Part shown: positions 46,022 through 59,625 of the stretch, one piece after another | Layout: the number at the start of each line of letters is the position of its first letter | Position numbering within the stretch: position 1 is the first letter of the stretch | NCBI GenBank assembly: GCA_025201365.1 | Contig: JAIXMF010000006.1 | Span: 744,001-808,000, forward strand | DNA: 64,000 bases | Direction: 5' to 3' | From: Syncephalis plumigaleata | Taxonomy: Eukaryota; Zoopagomycota; Zoopagomycetes; Zoopagales; Piptocephalidaceae | Notes under the pieces: generated by a model | What the model was told of the DNA's origin: nothing | The model's input: the letters and a program-made list of their open reading frames with translations, nothing else | Database searches by the model: none | Position numbers and translations under genes: made by a program

Positions 46022-48911
46022 ATGGTCCATGAATCGCTTAAACTGTAGGTAGTCCCGCTAGACTGTTATTCGTCATCTCTCAGCTGTAACTCGTGCTATT
46101 CAGATATGTCTATCCAGACAACTTTGTGTTTGAACCGCTTAGCGTAGGAGCTTCCGGTTCTAAAGCAAAGAAAAACGCCACTAGCTTGATATTGCATCGC
46201 AGCTCTGGGGACGCTACTGCCGGAAGTAAGTTCAACAAGCAAATGATACATATATATATATGCACATATGTATATTAACTTTCGACTATTATCACTATCG
46301 TGTAATAGATACAAAGGACGCGTATCCAGGACGAGCAGAACGAGTGCTTACTTGTTATGGTATTCTAGGCACTATACGCTTAGTATCTGGTAAGCTATGA
46401 TTGCATATATATATATATATAGCAGATATGCAAGTTAACTAACTAACTAACGAATTGCTTAATGAATCAGGCAACTACTTGATTATTATTACGGATCGTC
46501 AATGGGTTGGATGTCTCGATGGACATGATATCTATACTATTACGGGCACGGAATTGCTTCGATACGCTCCTAGTATTGGACACTTGAATCCACGTCAGGT
46601 ACTAGCCAGTTGTTAGCATTACTACCCATGATAACTAGTCGCAAATGAACTAACAATAATGATGATCATGTATAGAAAGCAGATGAAGAGGCCTATCTAC
46701 GTCTACTTAAGAATGCACTCGACTTTCCCGGTTATTATTTCTCGTTTACCTACAATCTAACGCAATGTTTACAACGAGAATCCTCAATTCCCGTACGATC
46801 TGATCAACCATTATGGGAACGAGTAAGTTCGCTTATTATTATTATCGTTGTTGTTGTTGTAGAATCCCTAATCATGTTTTACGATTATGATGAAATAGAG
46901 CAACGATCGTTTCTTTTGGAATCGTCATTTGCAGCGTGATCTAATTGAATTGGCACAGCGTATTCCTGAAGTAAGTTCATAGGGAAGCAATAGAAATACT
47001 AAGCGTAACTAATACCATGTTCATTTAGGCAGGCAATTATATCATGCCCGTTATCTTTGGTTGTAAGTATTTGACTGTATATTATTATTATATTGTTCAA
47101 TGAGCAATATGCTAATACCGTATAGTTTTGGAGATTAGAGTCATCGAGATCAACAAGGCTTCATTCGATTTTGCCTTGATATCTCGGCGTAATCGACATC
47201 GAGTTGGTGAGTGGACATTCATTGTACGCTAATGATGTAGATGTTAACTTGCGATCTACTACTACCATCATCACAGGTACTCGATTCTTCCGTCGTGGTA
47301 TTGATGCTGATGGCAATGTTGCCAATCAAGTGGAAACCGAGCAGATAGTTGTACTTTACGACATGAGCAAGACCGAGACTCGTCGAAGGATGTCATTCGT
47401 GCAGACTCGTGGCTCGATTCCCGTTTACTGGGCTCAAGTTTGTACTCTCAAGTATACACCCAAATTGCATATCGACAAAGAGAAAGACTCGGTAAGTGAT
47501 GCCATTCTACGATATAGAATAAAAGAGCAATAATGCTTACCATTTTGTGTCGATTAGTTGTCAGCAGCTCGCAAGCATTTCGATGATCAAATAACGCAAT
47601 ATGGACCGCAAATCGTTGTCAATCTAGTAAATAAGCATGGTTACGAGAAACCAATGGGTGATGTGTTCCGATCGACCGTTGCCGAGTTGAACAACAGCAA
47701 TGTTCGTTATATTCACTTTGACTTCCACAAGGAATGCAGTCGTATGCGATGGGATCGTATTCGTTTACTATTGAATGATATTCAAAGTGACATGGAAAAT
47801 CAAGGGTAATTACGATGAACAAGTTGATGCTGTACACTATAGTTATTTAACTAATGACTTCATTGTGCTTGTTAATAGATACTTTGAACAAACCATTAGT
47901 ACGGATGGATCGGCCAACATTTTGAAACGACAAAAGTCGGTGGTACGCACCAATTGCATGGACTGTCTAGATCGTACCAATGTCGTGCAGTCTGCCATAG
48001 CACGAGATGTACTAGTGCGACAACTAGTGTCGGCTGGTGTGTTCAACACGAATGAAGTAGTGCAGAACTATCCAGTATTTGAAATAATCTTCCGAAATGG
48101 TAAGCTTAAGAAAACAATGAATTGCTCGTAACATATTATAGTAATGACTATTCTATATGATTAGTTTGGGCCGATAATGCCAATGCCATTAGTGTGGCCT
48201 ACTCTGGTACCGGTGCTCTTAAAACCGATTTTACCCGGTAAGTAACGAGGCACACACACACATATATATATATATACATAAATGTATTCATGACAATGAC
48301 AATATAGCACGGGTAAGCGTGGAAAGGCGGGTGCTATGCAGGATTTAAACAATTCTATCGTCCGCTACATTAAGAACAACTATCTGGATGGTGCTCGACA
48401 GGTAAAGTCTTTGACGTATTATATACATGACAATGTCATCTGACGTGCTTTTAGGATGCTTATGACATCCTACTCGGAGAATTCGAAGTGGATCCAAAAC
48501 AGTTCTCGCCTTTCCTAGTCAAAGTTACGGCTGTTGGACAAATGGTAATCTCTCTCTCTCTCTTTCTTCTTTTTGAAAATGATCACATTCATTCCATAGA
48601 ACAATTGCACCTAACATTGATGTGTAATATACAGGTGCCATGGGCCATGCTATGCTCGCTAGTGATGATATTCCTAGGATTTATGTTCTCAAGCGGAGAA
48701 GGCAAGTAGTCTAAATGGTTGATGTTTACTATTTGATTACTAACACATACATTACTCGATAGGTACATCATTCCTGTTCCTACTCTGGTGCACGCTTTGG
48801 TTCGGTCTTTTCGGTGCTTGTATTAGTTTGGCCGTCGAGAATTCCGATCAATTCGTTGACTGGCCTCGTCTCGTCGCCTATCCCTACCGAGTGGTATCGA
48901 AGAAAAAGTAA
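46022..48911 (+). CDS. SAC1: Phosphoinositide phosphatase Sac1
   Basis: More than ten exons, first one only [11 protein letters not shown] domain with [40 protein letters not shown]-like [32 protein letters not shown] and [10 protein letters not shown]. The catalytic [15 protein letters not shown] has an intact CX5[22 protein letters not shown]-like and [20 protein letters not shown] segments follow. Two C-terminal membrane spans ([17 protein letters not shown] and [20 protein letters not shown]) and a tail ending KKK mark it as the ER/Golgi Sac1 that removes 4-phosphate from PI4P. The intron after MENQG (near 47805) is needed to keep the frame. Confidence 0.95.
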
Positions 48912-49144
48912 TAATAATAATAATAAGTTAAATGATCATTCGGTTACGTGATTTGCATGCCGTAAGCTCGATTGCTATAAGCCATTCCGGATAATAAACC
49001 TGAATCATTCTTATTTACTGGTTCCGCAATTATAGAATATAATAAAGCGTCATTGTCTAGATTCTAATTGAAAACTGTGCTGCTGCTGTTACACCTTTAT
49101 TTATTGTAATGAAACGATATAAAGAAGGAAGGTAATCGTTTATC

Positions 49145-51088
49145 CTATCCAACACTTTTGGTGTCTTGTTCAATAGGAGAAACCGATATAGTCCTGAATC
49201 GCTTATCGGCCATGATGCCGTTTATGTCGGTTATCTTCTTCTTCTCTATGAGCGCGCTCAATTCTTGCATTGCTTTGAATTGCTTTTTCACTAGGGATTT
49301 CGCGGCAGGTGATGTAATTTGTTTGAGCGATGCGTCCCAATTTGCTTTGACTTCGTTACTATTTAGTACAACATCGATTAGGCTTCTTATGGTAAGCACA
49401 TCATTGTTATTAGGTTCTCTTGCTGCCTTCGCCTTCGCCTTCGCTTTTGCCTTCGATTTTGCCGTCGCTCTTGTTTTTGGCTTCCTGGCACCTGAAGAGT
49501 TGCTGGTATCGCTTGCGCTAGCCATACCACTAACGTCAATGGCTGCTCTTCCAAAGCCGGCGAATTTTATTGTAGGCACCCCCTTGTTCTTATAACTAAC
49601 GTAAATATCTATCGTGCATAGCATTAGTCTAATCCATGATAAATAGCAATAGCAACAATTAACTTACTGGCCATGTTAGCTTCGTTATAAATGATTCCTA
49701 CGCTATTGAAGAGTGATACGGCTGTACAGCAATATCAACGTTAGTATAAGCGTATAAGCGCCTAATATAAATGGCATACCTGTAATGACTTGGCTAATAA
49801 TGTTTGGCAAGGAACGGATTTTATGTGCAGTTATTTTGTTGTAGATGTAGGATTTGAATCGTACATACTCCTTGGATTGCTCATAAATAAAGCAGCCAAT
49901 CTTTTTGTCACTAGTTTGCGCACTGGCCATGACTTCTAGCATGATACTATCTAATAGCTCTCTCGTCAACGCTAGACCCTTCCTCTTTTCTTCGATATAT
50001 TTATGGATTTCTCTTTCGTTGTCGTAGTATCCCGGTTCCTTGTAGCATACGATCATGCATTTTGTACCCTTCCAATTCGTTGTTGTCCTATATCCCTCCC
50101 AGTCAATTCTGCTCTTTTTCCAACTGATCGGTGCTAAACCATGACGCTTAGGAAATTGGAGTAGAATATCATCCTTCTTATAAGTGGCGGTCATTCTCAA
50201 CTGAGGATACGATGCAAATGATTTTACGTTTTTCACTCGAGCTGGTTTACCCGAAATAGTGCTTGACGAACTGGGCGTTCCTACGCTGCTTGCAGGATTC
50301 CAGGAAGATGACGAGTCTGGATCCAATTGTTGAAGCCATTGTTGCAGCTGTTGATCTATCGAGATATCGCTTGAAATTGGCATAGGCATTATATCATTGC
50401 CTGGATTACCCCAAGGTGGTGACAGGTTTACACTTGTAAGCGGGGTCCATGGTTGCCACGATTGTCCCGCTGGATTCTGGTTCATATTCGACATTGACAT
50501 TGCTGCATTGCTTGTATGATCCCAAAGTGGTGATACCATGTTCATGTTTGGATGCTGAAGCCATTGTTGCTGTGGTTGCTGTTCCATCGGATGATGGTTT
50601 ACATTTGACATAGGCATTATAACGCTGCCAGCATGATTCCAAGATGGTGGTGGCATGTTCATGTTTGGATGCTGGAACCACGGCTGTTGTTGCTGTCCCA
50701 TTGGATGCTGGTTAAAACCTGTCATAGGCATCATAGCATTGTTTGGATGGGTCCACTGAAGTGGCATGTTCATGCTTGGGTCTTGGAACCAGGGCTGCTG
50801 CTGTTGTTGTTCCATTGGATGCTGGTTAAAACCTGTCATTGGCATCATAACATTGTTTGGATGGCTCCATTGAAGTGGCATGTTCATATTTGGATCTTGA
50901 AACCATTGTTGCTGCTGTGGCTGTTGCTGCTGTTGCTGCTGCTGTTGTTGCTGTTGCTGGTCCATCGGATTTTGGTTTGAACCTGCCACAGGTGTTTGAT
51001 TTGGCGGTAGGAACATGCCATGAACATGGTGGGAGAGCAGTAAGCTCGTACTAAATAGTAACTTGCATAAGGTTGGCGTATAATTCAT
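49145..51088 (-). CDS. Gln/Met/Pro-rich secretory repeat protein
   Basis: Signal peptide LCKLLFSTSLLLSHHVHG, then a poly-Gln run and about five imperfect repeats of 35-40 residues built on the motif WFQDPNMNMPLQW...MPMTGFNQHP. A charged domain follows (LQFPKRHGLAPISWKKSR, KCMIVCYKEPGYYDNEREI). A 54-nt intron (GTATGC...CTAAC...TACAG, about 49711-49764) and a second intron (near 49590-49673) join this to the downstream exon. That exon reads MASYKNKGVPTIKFAGFGR with an Ala/Lys run and a helical C-terminus ending KSVG. Without splicing the first frame would end in a hydrophobic tail, so the intron changes the predicted topology. No family recognised. Confidence 0.6.
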
Positions 51089-52388
51089 GTTAATGGTATG
51101 ATCCTGTTGAATTGCTTTTTATAGTAAATCTAAAGTAAACGTATACTGTAGAATGTATGTAGTGCTCCTTGTAATTATGGCTCTACTCCTAATGTATGAA
51201 TTGATAAATAATACGTAATACGCTCGATAGTCTTTGGGATACACCACGTCTAATAGCACTTGTGTTTACGATAAATTACCGAATGATCGCACTTAGAGTA
51301 GGAGGAAACACATAGGAATAATAATCGACGATAAGTTTCCGTTGACATGTTGACTGCAACTCATTTTATATAGTAGCACAACATCATTGTTCGCCACTCT
51401 CGTGCTATTTCATGTAATATCATGGTAAGCTATCCTAATATAACAATAAATAAACGTGACATCTTTCCTGTTGTACCGAGATTCAGATGTTTTCGTTAGG
51501 TGATATAGCGTGCAACAGACTTGACAACGTGAATCCATCCAGTATTAGTTCTGCACTTACTAGTATGAGCATTTTGAGATCACATATTAACAAGTGCCAT
51601 TTGAGAATGTTCAAGTCAATACCTATCATTACTATAAGTGGGCGTATACACGAGGAGCGATGATGATTCTCGTTCCCTTTTTTTCGTATTCCATGACGCT
51701 GTGACACATTGATGGTCGTTATAAAAAAGAATGATAGTGACCTTCCAAGGCAACACATTATAGCTGATATTCTTAAGATAGCGTTGAATTAGACTGTCTA
51801 TTTTGAATTAGGAAGCCATACCTTGTGAGACAAGTGGAATCTAACGGTATACTGCGTGGTATTACGTTACTTTTTCCATTTAAAACGTGTTCCGCTTTTG
51901 AAATATAGTAATATACACGCTTGTTGATATACAATTAGGAAGTTGGCACGCTAGCGTAGCACATGTTTACTTGTATTATTAGATATAATCGAAAGTGTTT
52001 CACCTGTTTCTACTATTCTACTTTCTTGATCAAAATATGTCATACCAATGAATCGCGTGAACATGATCGGACATGTAGGAGCAGATATTTGGAGGAGAGC
52101 GTAAAATTTGCTTTAGCAGATCAATACGTATTTGTTTTGGCAATCCTCAACTATACATATCAGTAATGTATACTGTCAAGTATTCATAGGCAGTTCTCCT
52201 ATCTATATTGCAGTAAAATAATAATGATACTAATGTTTATTGACTATTCACACAATTCCATATATATTAAATATGGCCGATAACGATGGCCGAATAGGTG
52301 TGTCCTATGGAGGAAGACTAAATATCAAGAAATGGATAAAAGGAAATCTAAAAATATAGGGCGATGGAATAAAAATAGCCGAAAGTAA
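51089..52388. other. 1.3-kb intergenic region
   Basis: AT-rich; short open frames on both strands have no recognisable composition or splice context. Nothing supported. Confidence 0.4.
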
Positions 52389-53261
52389 TTAAGCAGGCAT
52401 CTGACGACAGACACGACGAGTAAGAATCAATTCGTGCGATGCACTACCAATAGCATTACGACGACCACGACGACTAAGATAGACGATGGCAGCGGCAGTT
52501 ACCGGTGAACACTTTGCAGATGTTTGACTATTATTACTCGTGGCGGTGTAGAGGGATGACTTGCTCATCTTGTAGCTATAATATGAGGACGACAATGACG
52601 ACGACGACGACGACGAAGAAGTGGTCGTTGCTGTTTTCTTCTCCGCGTCAATGGATGATTCGTCATTTGATTCAATGGATGGCGGTAGGGTCATCATCAT
52701 GTTGTTGGTGGTGGTGATGGCGTTAGTTGGTGCCATAATACGAATAGGTGCCGCGTAAGGCTGATGTCGTCGACGAGAATAGGCATCTAGCATGTGAGCC
52801 GATGCTCGTCGTTGATAAACAATGGGTTCACTCGGCACCGATGGCATTTCATCGGGTTCGACGAGCGAGCATCTGCTCAATTGATCGGCCAACGCCCAAG
52901 CCGATATCGAGGAGCAGGAGCGTTTACGCATCGGGCGCTCCATAATCAACGTAGGCGTGAACGTCGTTGATGTCACCGGCTGAGGTAGCGCGGTTAATGA
53001 TGCAGCCGAAAAACTACGCATACGGTAGTCTGCCGCATCAGATGTAACAGATTCGTGAAAAGCGGTCATAAACGGTGAAGTTGGCGATTCAACCGCATCG
53101 GACAACTCGCTAAGATCAGTGTCGATGTTAAGCGAGGGTAGATCCGAGGGAAGACTCATGTCGTAACCGGTCATCAATGATGTGGATGATGTATCAATGG
53201 GATCAACTATCGTGGATGAGACGGCAGTGTGTTTGGATGAACTGGTAAGAGAGGAAGCCAT
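52389..53261 (-). CDS. Ser-rich, probably disordered hypothetical protein
   Basis: An uninterrupted 290-residue frame beginning MASSLTSSSKHTAVSS. It is rich in Ser/Thr/Pro with acidic patches (DTDLSELSDAVE), a basic motif RPMRKRSCSSISAWALADQL that looks like a phosphorylatable regulatory site, a poly-Ser run and a basic C-terminus (YLSRRGRRNAIGSASHEL). Unspliced, and its codon use resembles that of the neighbours. No domain recognised; a regulatory or signalling protein is a guess. Confidence 0.6.
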   Translation of the reverse strand: MASSLTSSSKHTAVSSTIVDPIDTSSTSLMTGYDMSLPSDLPSLNIDTDLSELSDAVESPTSPFMTAFHESVTSDAADYRMRSFSAASLTALPQPVTSTTFTPTLIMERPMRKRSCSSISAWALADQLSRCSLVEPDEMPSVPSEPIVYQRRASAHMLDAYSRRRHQPYAAPIRIMAPTNAITTTNNMMMTLPPSIESNDESSIDAEKKTATTTSSSSSSSSLSSSYYSYKMSKSSLYTATSNNSQTSAKCSPVTAAAIVYLSRRGRRNAIGSASHELILTRRVCRQMPA

Positions 53262-55549
53262 TGTGAAGTTGTTGCTGTACTAATAATACTGATACTGATA
53301 CTGATATTGATGTTATTGTAACGTTACGATAATAAGAATACTATCTTTCTTTTTGCTATTAAAGAATAACTAATAAATCCAATAGGAGAGTAACGGCGAC
53401 GACGACGACGATGATGATGATGATGGTGATAGGTGTGCTACTTGCGTAATACTGTAGATCAACAACGCACTGATAGATCAATAGCGGGTAACACAGCGAA
53501 TAGAGCGATGATGATAAACGAGAATGAAGACGACGTACGAGAGATATCGAGCGACTACAATGAATGTGTGAAGGTGGTACCAAGCGAGCGCGGAAGACAA
53601 ATAACGTAGCGTTAACAGGGTCGGTCACAAAGCGGAATTGTAATTTAAATATAATAGGAAATGCAAAGTGCTAAGAGCGGTGTCGAGAGTGAAAGTGGTA
53701 GTGGTAGTAATATAATAATAGAAGGTAAACGACGAAGACGAGGAGAAAAAGAGGATAGCAACAACGGCAGCAGTAACAAACGTTTATTCTAGTCGAAAGG
53801 AAGACGAGGTGTGCACACCAGCGACGATTGATTCATTTATATGATAACACAGGGCGTGGGACAAGGCCATGCGGAGAACATGGATCACAGTGGAAATAGC
53901 GTCACGGATCGAATGGGCCGACATGTATGGCTGCATTGCCACGATGGCATGAAATGGAATGGAACGATGGATGGCAGAGGGATAACGCAGATATGAAGTG
54001 GGTGAATGAGTGAGTGAGGGAAGGGGGAATGGACGATGAGGGTGAGGACGAGGATGAGGATGAGGAAATGGTGGAGCATGTGGTTAAGGCCAAGCAACCA
54101 TTAAAATGATTGGAAAAGAAATGTACACATGGTCTATACACGGTGTGAAGCAACCATGCGAACAAGGAGAGAGAGAGCGAGAACAAGAGCAAGTAAGAGA
54201 GTAAGAACACACACACACACACACACAAAAGAAGAAGGCCTCCAACCGAGTTACACATATCATCGCTAATACAACAACTGTTGTATCGATTCATTTACTG
54301 ACATGTAGATATTAAGCCTTTTTATTTTAAAACAAATGTTACATTGGAGGTGTGCCAGATTAGTGACAATGATATTAAACGAATATTCTATTGATTTGTA
54401 AATGGTTGGAAAAACACTGTATTTAATACATAGCAAAACATTACGCAAGTTGAATTTGCTAGCTGATCTACTATTACAACTGCTATTACTAGTCAGTATT
54501 GACAATCCATAGCCTAGAATGATATTCATCCAAATGAGTAATCTGACATGCACTTTGTTTCTCTAGTCCTCCTATGAAATGCAATGCAAGTGAAGTGACT
54601 AGTTGCAGCCATGTGACTTTGTCAATAACAAAGTGTGTATGTACATATGTACGTACGTACATACGTATGTGTGATGGTGGTTTTACCGCACAGTTAGTTA
54701 GTAAATGAGTTGGTTAATCCTTCTACACGATGCAAGTTGATGTTGCCTTGTAAATCATACCACATGACGACTACTACTACTACTATTTTTACTACTACTG
54801 CTACTACTACTAACACCATTGCAGAAGTAAGTAAAACCAAATCAACCGGTATGTCTAAGGCGACGTAGCAGCAATAGCAATGGCATTATTGAATGTCTTT
54901 ATTAACAAGTTATCTTGCTATCAATGTTGTCATGTTGACTATCATATTGCTTTGCTTTGCTATCTTGTTTCCGTTTTACTTTCCTGCTTAACCACTTGAT
55001 ATACTGGTATACACATCATTTCTCTCTCTCTCTCGCTTTCGTGACATGATTAGCCCCCGACAGTTCAATCACACGAGCTATTTAATCACGTGGCATGCTC
55101 ACCAAACATCACGACCTAATCCGGATGACTGAGGATTCTCATTAGCGAATGAGATGATGACGCACACCCATCCACCTTTGGTACACACCCTGGTCAGAAA
55201 ACAAATCATGAAGAAGAGAGAAAAGCAAACTCACCCAAGCAAATAATGCGAGGAGAGAGAGAGAGAGAGAGCGAAAGAAAAGAAGAGAAAGAAATCCTAA
55301 TGATGCTCCTAGACACACACGCACATACATACATTTACATTGTAGTCGTTCTCTCCCCGCACATCTGCCTATTGTCCCTTCCTCTATCATTTATCACTTT
55401 GTTTACGTGTTTTTTATAACACACAGGCACATACTACTTCTACTCTTTATTGTCTTTATTAGCGTGGTTACCACAAGTGGACCTATTCTTGCTACTCCAA
55501 GTCTCTCTCTCTCTCTACTCTACTCTGTTCAGTCTTACCTTTATTCATC
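53262..55549. other. 2.3-kb intergenic region upstream of the HMG-like gene
   Basis: Divergent promoter space between the Ser-rich ORF and the HMG-like gene. Holds (GAC)n/(GAT)n near 53397-53425, (CA)n near 54210, (ACT)n near 54770-54810, (CT)n near 55022 and (GA)n near 55255. No gene supported; open frames here follow the simple repeats. Confidence 0.45.
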
Positions 55550-56130
55550 ATGCCAAAGGAAAAGTCCGCTTCGAAATCCGGTGCTGTCGGTATGTTGTAG
55601 ACCACGCCTACGTGGCAATAACAACTTGCTAGATCTTGCATAGGCTAACGATCAATATTCCACTTTGATACTAGGTGGCAAACGTAAGATTAGCCCTTAC
55701 AATAAGTTCATGAAGGTAAGCTATATATCTGTGTATACTAGTTATTTGTTCCATCTCTAATCTGTATTCATAGGACCAACTCCCAAAGTATAAGGCTCGC
55801 AATCCAGACGCTACCCACAAGGTAAGAGTGATATTCTATTACTATACCATTGACATACTAATAAGCATAACTAATGGATATGTCATCTATAATGATGCAT
55901 TTGTATCTACATTACAATGATATTGTTTATTTGTTGCATTATATAGGATGCATTCAAACAAGTGGCTGCTCTAGTAAGTGTAAACACAGATATTTTCGCG
56001 TTTTCTCTCTTTCTCTCTCTAATCAATAATTATTTTCATCACTCACTCATTTTTACTTTTCCTTACAAAAAAATAGTGGAAAGACGCACCAGAGAACCCC
56101 AAGAATGCCAAGTCATCCACCAAAGCCTAA
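55550..56130 (+). CDS. Small HMG-box/YABBY-like protein
   Basis: Five short exons (55550-55590, 55675-55715, 55774 to about 55821, then two more). Joined, they give MPKEKSASKSGAVGGKRK, ISPYNKFMKDQLPKYKARNP, DATHKDAFKQVAALWKDA, PENPKNAKSSTKA. The KISPYNKFMK...HKDAFKQVAALWK core is the HMG-like fold shared by fungal/opisthokont YABBY-like proteins. It probably binds DNA in the nucleus. About 67 residues, typical of the fungal members. A CT-rich leader precedes the ATG, and an AATAAA follows at about 56195. Confidence 0.85.
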
Positions 56131-56335
56131 TGCCTCCCTTGACCATCTGGCTATTCTTCTCTTACATCCCCAGCAATATTACAATGGAGATTCAATAAAG
56201 CACATTTTTATTAATGTGATATTCATACGATCATCATATTATCCTTGTCATTATTGCTCCATGTTATACTAGTTATTTATTTATTTATTTATATCGCTCC
56301 TACAATAATAAAATATGCATGTGCAGTAATGCAGA

Positions 56336-59300
56336 CTAGTGAACTGTAGATCCTAGTGCATTTTGAATGGTGTGCACTGCATTTACTAATCGATTAATAC
56401 AATTATCGGCGAAAAAGTCTTCCTCTTTGTAGTTCGGCAGGCAACCGGTGGACGCGTAACGATTCTCTTCTAGTAAAGTCTTCCATAATAATGGCCATAT
56501 CTAGTGTGGATGGTTACATTGTTTCATCGTTAGTTATCGGACCAGATATACATCGAGTGCCTATGTCTCTTTCTCTTTCTCTCTTACCGTGGCACCATAG
56601 GATTCAAAGGTTGGCTTAGCAATGAGTGGTGTGGGCGTGTCGCGTCCATCGGTATCTGGATCGCAATACCATACTTGAGCGCGCGTTACCTCCAGTTGGA
56701 AACCATCGGTTGACTCATAGAGAATACGTGTTTTACGCGTAACTTGCTGAATGACAAGCATGTCGGTATTGCTGTACTCAAGCTGGCCACGTTTACTAGA
56801 TTACATCGTATTAATGTAGGATAACAACACGCGATATCCGATGACATCCACTTACTTGATACACATTCGATTGACGAGACGACCGAATTCCGAATCCTGC
56901 TTAATGGGACTATGCAACCAAGTGGTGGCCTCCAATCGCCAGTCAGCCTTGTCGTAGTAATCGCTATAATGGTCGTATAGCATAGTCGACACGTCACTAT
57001 TAGTAGCTATTCATTGTTGATGTCACATTATTCAACGCTTACTTGTTAGGATAAATAACGTTCAGATCTAGTTCTCGCCGCTCGCCAATCACCGCCTCCC
57101 ATCGATTGGGTCGACCCTCAGGTGTAAACCAGACGCGCATTTTCACATTGGGCCAAGCGGTCTTGGGATCACGACTCGCCGTGGCCGGTCGATGTTCGCA
57201 TCGGAACGTGTAGCTTACACTGCAGTCATCGTCTACCCGTCGATAGTTGGTCGGTAGTCGACTTGTGAATAATTCCATTTGACGACTTGATTTCGATAAA
57301 CTACAATGTTCATCATTAGTAGGATGTATATACAATCAATGGGTAGTCATCTTACTGGCGCGAGAAAAACATCAATGCCTTGTGCGTGACGAATATCTCC
57401 TTGAGTGCGGTACTGGAGTTCAAGTCTTGTAGTCTAGGCATGAGCTCGCTTACTAAACAGGTGCCAAGACTGTAAAAGATACATCATCATTATCATCATC
57501 GTCGTCGTCATCGATTACAATTAGTAAATGGTAATAATGTCTAGATATTTACATTGAAGTAATCAAATAGGTAACCCTACCATATACGCATTTTTGCGTT
57601 GCCATCGTGTAAGGCCACGTATTGAGTAAATTTCCGAATGTACCGCTTTAGATTGCTCTCTAGATTGGCTTGTAAACTATGGTGAATTGCATGTATCATT
57701 AATACCACATGAGATACAATAAATAGGTATAGTTACACACTCTACTATATGATGCTGATTGTGAAGATCACCAGAGAGAATACCACGCAGCATAGTGGGA
57801 TTTCTCATCCATGCTTCTTCTATGGGCAAGTCCCAGGAATATACTCTTGAGGTGCTGGTACGGTCGTAATCTCCATAGGTTTCTCCATCACGTCGAACAT
57901 ACGCTCTTGTAGTAGTTGCGGACGAATAAACGTCTAATGTAAATGATCATCACAGCGCGAGTAATTAGTCGTTGTAATCATATTGCCTACAACATTGCTA
58001 GCTTACCCGTTTCAATACGTGAATCGATAAACGCGACAACACTTCACATACTAAATCGTACGATTTAGCAGCTACCTTAATGATCTAATAATAATAATAA
58101 TAAATGAGTCGGCTATGCCATTCTATAGATTGACTCGTTTCGTAAACATTAGCTTACACGTTCTCTAGCCTCATGCTCAGTAAATATAATGCGACAACCT
58201 AATTCATGACGTAGATCATCGAGCGGTTTCCCGTTAGGACCCATTAATCGAGTGACCGGATAGTTCTCGTTGTGGGTAGCATAAATACACCACGGAATGG
58301 GAGAGGTGCATCTGTTAATTCACGCAACTCCTTCATGGCGACAAGTCCGAATTTCTTTGCTTTTTCATCGCGTCGAATATCGGATTTTCGTACAATCACT
58401 CTACCGGCTGCTTCTTTTTTAAGCTTCTTTTCCCTTGCTATCCGATCCAAGTTCTAAATGAATATAACAATCAAATGTATAAGTAATCACCAGTATGCAA
58501 TAGTGTACTAGCACTTACATCGCATAGATAGTCGAATCGACGTTCTAGTGCACGCTTCGCTTCTTTAATAAGGGCATGTTCACCCCACATACATATTTCC
58601 TATACATATATATACATACATACAGGATAGATCATTATTAATAATATACTATATGATTTACATGCTCAACATGAGTCTTACATGTGTTGTCGAATCGTAT
58701 TTAAGATGAACGGTAGAATTATCACTCATACGCTTGAATACTCGCATCTCACGACCGAACAATCCTTCAACATCAATTGAATGTGGACACTATACGATTT
58801 ATATATATATATATATTAGCTACTTCATTATTATTATATGTTATATGTTATCATTTCATGTTCATTACTTACCGCTAATGCCACATCAGGTGGTGCATCA
58901 GAGGCTAAAAATAAGTTCTTGTCCTCCGGATCCCGCCAGTTTAAATCGTCATCATACTTGTCCTCATCAATGATACGTCGTTGATTTAGCGTACTTCCCG
59001 TGTAAGTTGACGAGGCACGACTTGGTATCGATTGACTATTATTATGCGAGTAGTTTGTGGCTATTCCACCTCTTCCACGTGTACTTGGTAATTTCGCTCG
59101 TCTCTTGCATAGCTCGTCACTGATGACGTGGAACGCGGAGGAGAATAGCCAGCACGACTACCGCTATACGAATAAGACGACTCGTCGTCACTATCCACCA
59201 TAGAGGATGCAGAAGCCATGGAGGGTCTTCCCCCACCATAATGATTGTGACTACTACTACTACCACTACTACCAATAGTAGCATGCACTGATCGAACGGG

Positions 59301-59435
59301 CGGTGGTGCGTAAGCACCTGAAGTAGCTTTTGCAATAGGTTGCGATACACCGCCTAACATCCAGTTTTCACCGTTTAGATCGTCGTCATCATCGAGGATC
59401 AGCCGGTTTTTACTTAAATTCTTGAACATAGCCAT
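56336..59435 (-). CDS. Large KH-domain-like protein of unknown function
   Basis: About a dozen exons. Starts MAMFKNLSKNRLIL, acidic, then a Ser/Gly-rich region. The frame changes by -1 near 59090 before IATNYSHNNSQSIPSRASS, consistent with one base missing in an A run. Further on: DVEGLFGREMRVFKRMSDNS, WGEHALIKEAKRALERRFDYL and GPNGKPLDDLRHELGCRIIF. The last two look like halves of KH-type RNA-binding units (the GxxG is seen as GPNGKP). The C-terminal half has SYTFRCEHRPATAS, MRVWFTPEGRPNRWEAVIGE and RTRILYESTDGFQLEVTRAQ, and a final exon ending LGSTVH. It resembles uncharacterised fungal proteins. RNA binding is inferred, not shown. Confidence 0.6.
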
Positions 59436-59625
59436 AGTGTAGTAATTGAATAAGAAAAGGAGTAAGCACAAACAAAGGACAATAAAGAACAATAAAGTAG
59501 TTGTAAAAAGAAAGTCAAATATGGTAAAGTGATATCAACTCAATAAAATTACATCATCTAGCTCTTGCTTACTTATTATTTATTATTGAATTATTGAATT
59601 ATAATGACAAGTAATCACATCTTAA

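Noticed and set aside
53359-54294. Minus-strand open frames with hydrophobic runs
   Set aside because: Arise from GAC/GAT and CA/GA simple repeats in the promoter region; no start context or splicing that fits.
54815-54840. Another CAG / NN / GTAAGT micro-exon-like site
   Set aside because: Single occurrence with no repeated units around it.
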